From Sanguibacter suaedae (GTDB lineage Bacteria; Actinomycetota; Actinomycetes; Actinomycetales; Cellulomonadaceae): a stretch of 64,000 nt of DNA. This document shows positions 61,529 through 64,000 of the stretch, piece after piece. The DNA is taken from contig NZ_JAEINH010000004.1 of NCBI RefSeq assembly GCF_016342785.1, positions 124,001-188,000 on the forward strand, in the 5' to 3' direction. The notes under the pieces were generated by a model. It saw only the letters and a list, made by a program, of their open reading frames with translations. It was not told where the DNA came from and ran no database searches. Every line of letters begins with the position of its first letter. Position 1 is the first letter of the stretch. The position numbers and the translations under genes were made by a program.

Positions 61529-63400
61529 ATGACGAGACAGCCCGCCCGAACCCCGCGCCCGCACGGCGCACCCCGCCCACCCGTGACCGGACGTCGACCG
61601 TTCGTCCGGTCGGTCGCGCTCCTCGCCGCGAGCGCGCTCGCGGCGGCCGGGCTCGCGACCGCCGGGGTCGCCGCACCAGCCACGGCCACGGCGACGGCCG
61701 CGGCTCCGACGGTCCAGTCCGCCGTCGTCGGCCGGCCGACGGTGCCCACCGCACCACCCGCGGTCCCCGGCAGGGGCAGGACCGCGGTGGTCCTGTTCCA
61801 GTGGACGTGGAATTCCATCGCCCGCGAGTGCACGAGCACCCTCGGCCCCGCCGGCTATGCCTACGTCCAGACCTCGCCGCCGCAGGAGCACGTGCGCGGC
61901 CCCCAGTGGTGGACGTCCTACCAGCCCGTGAGCTACCGGATCGAGTCCAAGCTCGGCACGCGCGCCGAGTACCGGGCCATGGTCCAGGCGTGCAACGCCG
62001 CCGGGGTGCGCGTCATCGCCGACGCGGTCGTCAACCACATGAGCGGGCAGTCCGCCGGGGGCACGGGCTGGGCCGGGACCCGGTTCCAGCACTACGCCTA
62101 CCCGGGCCCGGAGGGTGGGTACGGTCCGCAGGACTTCAACGCCTGCCGCCGGGACATCGCGAACTACGGCGACCGGTGGGAGGTGCAGAGCTGCAACCTC
62201 GTCAACCTCGCCGACCTCGACACGGGGTCGAGCTACGTGCGCGACGAGATCGCCGCGTACCTGAACGACCTCATCGGCCTCGGGGTCTCGGGCTTCCGCA
62301 TCGACGCGGCCAAGCACATGCCCGCCGCCGACCTCGCGGCCATCAAGGGCCGGCTGGCGAACCCGAACATCTTCTGGGTCCACGAGGTCATCGGTTCCCC
62401 GGGCGAGCCCGTGCAGCCGTCCGAGTACCTGTCGAGCGGCGACTCCCACGAGTTCGGCTACGCCCGCACCCTGGCGAGCAGCTTCGACGGTCGCATCTCC
62501 TCGTTGCGCACCCTCGGATCGGGCCTCCTGCCCTCCGACCGGGCCGGTGTGTTCGTCGACAACCACGACACCGAACGTGACACGCACGGCACGATGAACC
62601 ACACGTGGGGAGCGAAGTACAGGCTCGCGAACGTGCTCATGCTCGCCCACCCCTACGGCTGGCCGAGCGTGCACTCGGGCTACCGTTTCACCGACCGTGA
62701 CGCGGGCGCGCCGCAGGAGGGCGACGGCGGGGTCCGCGACGCCGTGTGCGGCACCACGACAGGGACCTTCACGTGCGCGCACCGCTGGCCGGAGATCAAG
62801 AACATGGTGGGCTTCCGCACCAGCGTAGGTGACGTGCCGCTGACCGACTGGTGGGACGACGGCGGCAACCAGATCGCCTTCGGTCGCGGGGACCGCGGGT
62901 TCGTCGTCATCAACAACGGGGCGTCCTCGATGACGAGGACGCTCCAGACGTCGCTCGCCGCCGGAAGCTACTGCGACGTCGTCGCCGGCGACGGCTGCAC
63001 CAGGACGGTCACGGTCGACGGGTCGGGCCGGACCACGGTGACCGTGCCCGCGTACGGCGCGCTCGCCCTGCACGTCGGCGCCCGTGCGGGCGGTGGGACC
63101 ACCCCGCCTCCGGCGACCTCGACGACGGTCTACTACTCGACGACCGCCGGGTGGTCGGGCTACAACGTCCACTACCGGGTGGGCAGCGGGAGCTGGACGG
63201 CGGTGCCGGGCGTGGCGATGGCCCCCGCGTGCACCGGCTGGGTCTCACGGACGATCCCGACGTCCGGGGCGGCGGTCACCGCGGCGTTCACGGACGGCCG
63301 GGGCAGGTGGGACAACAACGGCGGGCGGGACTACACCCTGAGCGGGGCGACGGCCGCCGTGCGCGGCGGGACCGTGACGACCACCGACCCCTGCAGGTAG
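61529..63400 (+). CDS. Secreted GH13 alpha-amylase with C-terminal starch-binding module
   Basis: 623 residues. A signal peptide (about 1-58, Arg-rich start then ALLAASALAAAGLATAGVA) precedes the GH13 barrel: ADAVVNHM, GFRIDAAKH with nucleophile D259, FWVHEVIG with acid/base E286, and VDNHDTER with D347. It resembles the animal-type/Streptomyces amylases of the family. After the beta domain a Pro/Thr linker leads to a module (about 530-623, VYYSTTAGWSGYNVHYRVG) of the CBM25-like type. ATG follows GGAGG by 6 nt. Confidence 0.93.
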   Translation: MTRQPARTPRPHGAPRPPVTGRRPFVRSVALLAASALAAAGLATAGVAAPATATATAAAPTVQSAVVGRPTVPTAPPAVPGRGRTAVVLFQWTWNSIARECTSTLGPAGYAYVQTSPPQEHVRGPQWWTSYQPVSYRIESKLGTRAEYRAMVQACNAAGVRVIADAVVNHMSGQSAGGTGWAGTRFQHYAYPGPEGGYGPQDFNACRRDIANYGDRWEVQSCNLVNLADLDTGSSYVRDEIAAYLNDLIGLGVSGFRIDAAKHMPAADLAAIKGRLANPNIFWVHEVIGSPGEPVQPSEYLSSGDSHEFGYARTLASSFDGRISSLRTLGSGLLPSDRAGVFVDNHDTERDTHGTMNHTWGAKYRLANVLMLAHPYGWPSVHSGYRFTDRDAGAPQEGDGGVRDAVCGTTTGTFTCAHRWPEIKNMVGFRTSVGDVPLTDWWDDGGNQIAFGRGDRGFVVINNGASSMTRTLQTSLAAGSYCDVVAGDGCTRTVTVDGSGRTTVTVPAYGALALHVGARAGGGTTPPPATSTTVYYSTTAGWSGYNVHYRVGSGSWTAVPGVAMAPACTGWVSRTIPTSGAAVTAAFTDGRGRWDNNGGRDYTLSGATAAVRGGTVTTTDPCR

Positions 63401-63410
63401 TCCTCCTCGT

Positions 63411-63452
63411 GCGGACGGGGGCGCGGTCGCGCGTGACCGTGCCCCCGTCCGC
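63411..63452 (+). terminator. Terminator after the amylase gene
   Basis: 18-bp stem with one G-T pair (63411-63428 with 63435-63452) and a 6-nt loop, 10 nt past the stop. Confidence 0.85.
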
Positions 63453-63467
63453 GGGCAGGATGGACCC

Positions 63468-64000
63468 ATGACCGACCCCTTGCGCCACCTCGTCGACGTC
63501 ATGGACCGCCTCCGTTCGCCCGGTGGCTGTCCGTGGGACGCGGACCAGACCCACGAGAGCCTCGTCCGTTACGCGCTCGAGGAGACGTACGAGCTCGTCG
63601 AGGCCGTCGAGACGGGCGACCGGGCGGGGATGCGCGAGGAGCTCGGCGACGTGCTCCTCCAGGTCGTGTTCAACGCCCGGGTGGCGAGCGAGCACCCGGA
63701 CGAGCCCTTCGGCATCGACGAGGTGGCGTCCGACCTCGCCGCCAAGCTGGTCCGCCGTCACCCCCACGTGTTCGGCGACGACGAGTACGTGGACCACGAG
63801 ACCCTCCGGGTGAGCTGGGACGCCATCAAGCGCGAGGAGAAGGGCCGCGCGTCGGTCCTCGAGGGCATCCCCCTCGCGCAGGGCGCGCTGTCCCGGGCCC
63901 AGAAGGTCGTGTCCCGCGCCGAGCGCCTCGAGGGTACCGCCGGTCCGGCGGTCCCGGAGCCGGTGGGGGACACGCCGGGGGCCGTCGCCGACGACCTGCT
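63468..64000 (+). CDS. mazG: Nucleoside triphosphate pyrophosphohydrolase MazG, 3' end beyond window
   Basis: 177 codons are visible. LRSPGGCPWDADQTHESL and the EExxE/D metal motif LEETYELVEAVE with REELGDVLLQVVFNA mark the MazG fold, an all-alpha NTP-pyrophosphatase that cleans non-canonical nucleotides. ATG is preceded by CAGGAT and 6 nt, a near match to the leaderless signature. mazG downstream of mfd is conserved, though here seven kilobases apart. Confidence 0.94.
   Translation, partial: MTDPLRHLVDVMDRLRSPGGCPWDADQTHESLVRYALEETYELVEAVETGDRAGMREELGDVLLQVVFNARVASEHPDEPFGIDEVASDLAAKLVRRHPHVFGDDEYVDHETLRVSWDAIKREEKGRASVLEGIPLAQGALSRAQKVVSRAERLEGTAGPAVPEPVGDTPGAVADDL

Overview
The window is a 64 kb piece of a high-GC (low-to-mid 70s percent by eye) actinobacterial chromosome. 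Gene content, gene order and protein sequences (IdeR/DtxR, Glp-SepX, tatD-rpfB-ksgA-ispE, glmU-prs-rplY-pth-mfd-mazG) fit the Micrococcales, most like Cellulomonas, Sanguibacter or Oerskovia relatives; the genus is an inference. It looks like ordinary chromosome: three tRNA genes and about 58 protein genes, and no rRNA, phage, insertion sequence, plasmid module or CRISPR array. Many genes have no ribosome binding site but a TANNNT hexamer 6-8 nt before the ATG/GTG, the signature of leaderless mRNAs.

Left part (1-18.2 kb): serC (cut by the edge) diverges from an IdeR-type metal regulator. A c-di-AMP riboswitch precedes a secreted NlpC/P60 cell-wall hydrolase. Then come a universal stress protein, a DrrAB-like ABC exporter, a four-gene minus-strand operon ending in dimethylargininase and ornithine aminotransferase, an OsmC protein, a small-molecule kinase, tRNA-Arg, and a 1457-residue protein with the architecture of a superfamily 1 helicase-nuclease but eroded ATPase motifs. 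mscL, a SAF-domain protein and fmdB follow on the minus strand; fmdB has a CIRCE (HrcA) operator in its promoter.

Middle part (18.3-46 kb): a penicillin-acylase-family enzyme; 5-formyl-THF cyclo-ligase; the cell-division pair Glp (gephyrin-like MoeA homologue) and SepX/GlpR with an acetyltransferase gene between them; tRNA-Ala; a DUF2975/XRE pair; a fatty acid desaturase; map; protein O-mannosyltransferase divergent from rsmI; an ABC exporter; pncA; an aminotransferase; and metG-tatD. Two neighbouring G5/DUF348 muralytic proteins follow, the second being RpfB, which heads rpfB-ksgA-ispE-ABC-F behind a long structured leader. A MarR gene sits beside the wreck of an ABC transporter.

Right part (46-64 kb): a TetR gene, tRNA-Gln, glmU-prs, rplY with a structured leader, pth, a membrane protein, a glycosyltransferase, mfd, split transhydrogenase pntAA-pntAB-pntB, an FNT channel, a secreted alpha-amylase with LacI-type operator half-sites, and mazG (cut by the edge).

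The unifying theme is cell-envelope growth and its control: three peptidoglycan-lytic enzymes, two of them under RNA leaders and all sharing a TACGGT -10 box, GlmU for precursor supply, Glp-SepX for septation, MscL and protein mannosylation. The most notable points are the CIRCE element at fmdB, the eroded helicase, the rpfB and rplY leaders, and the Glp-SepX locus with a leaderless upstream mini-ORF.
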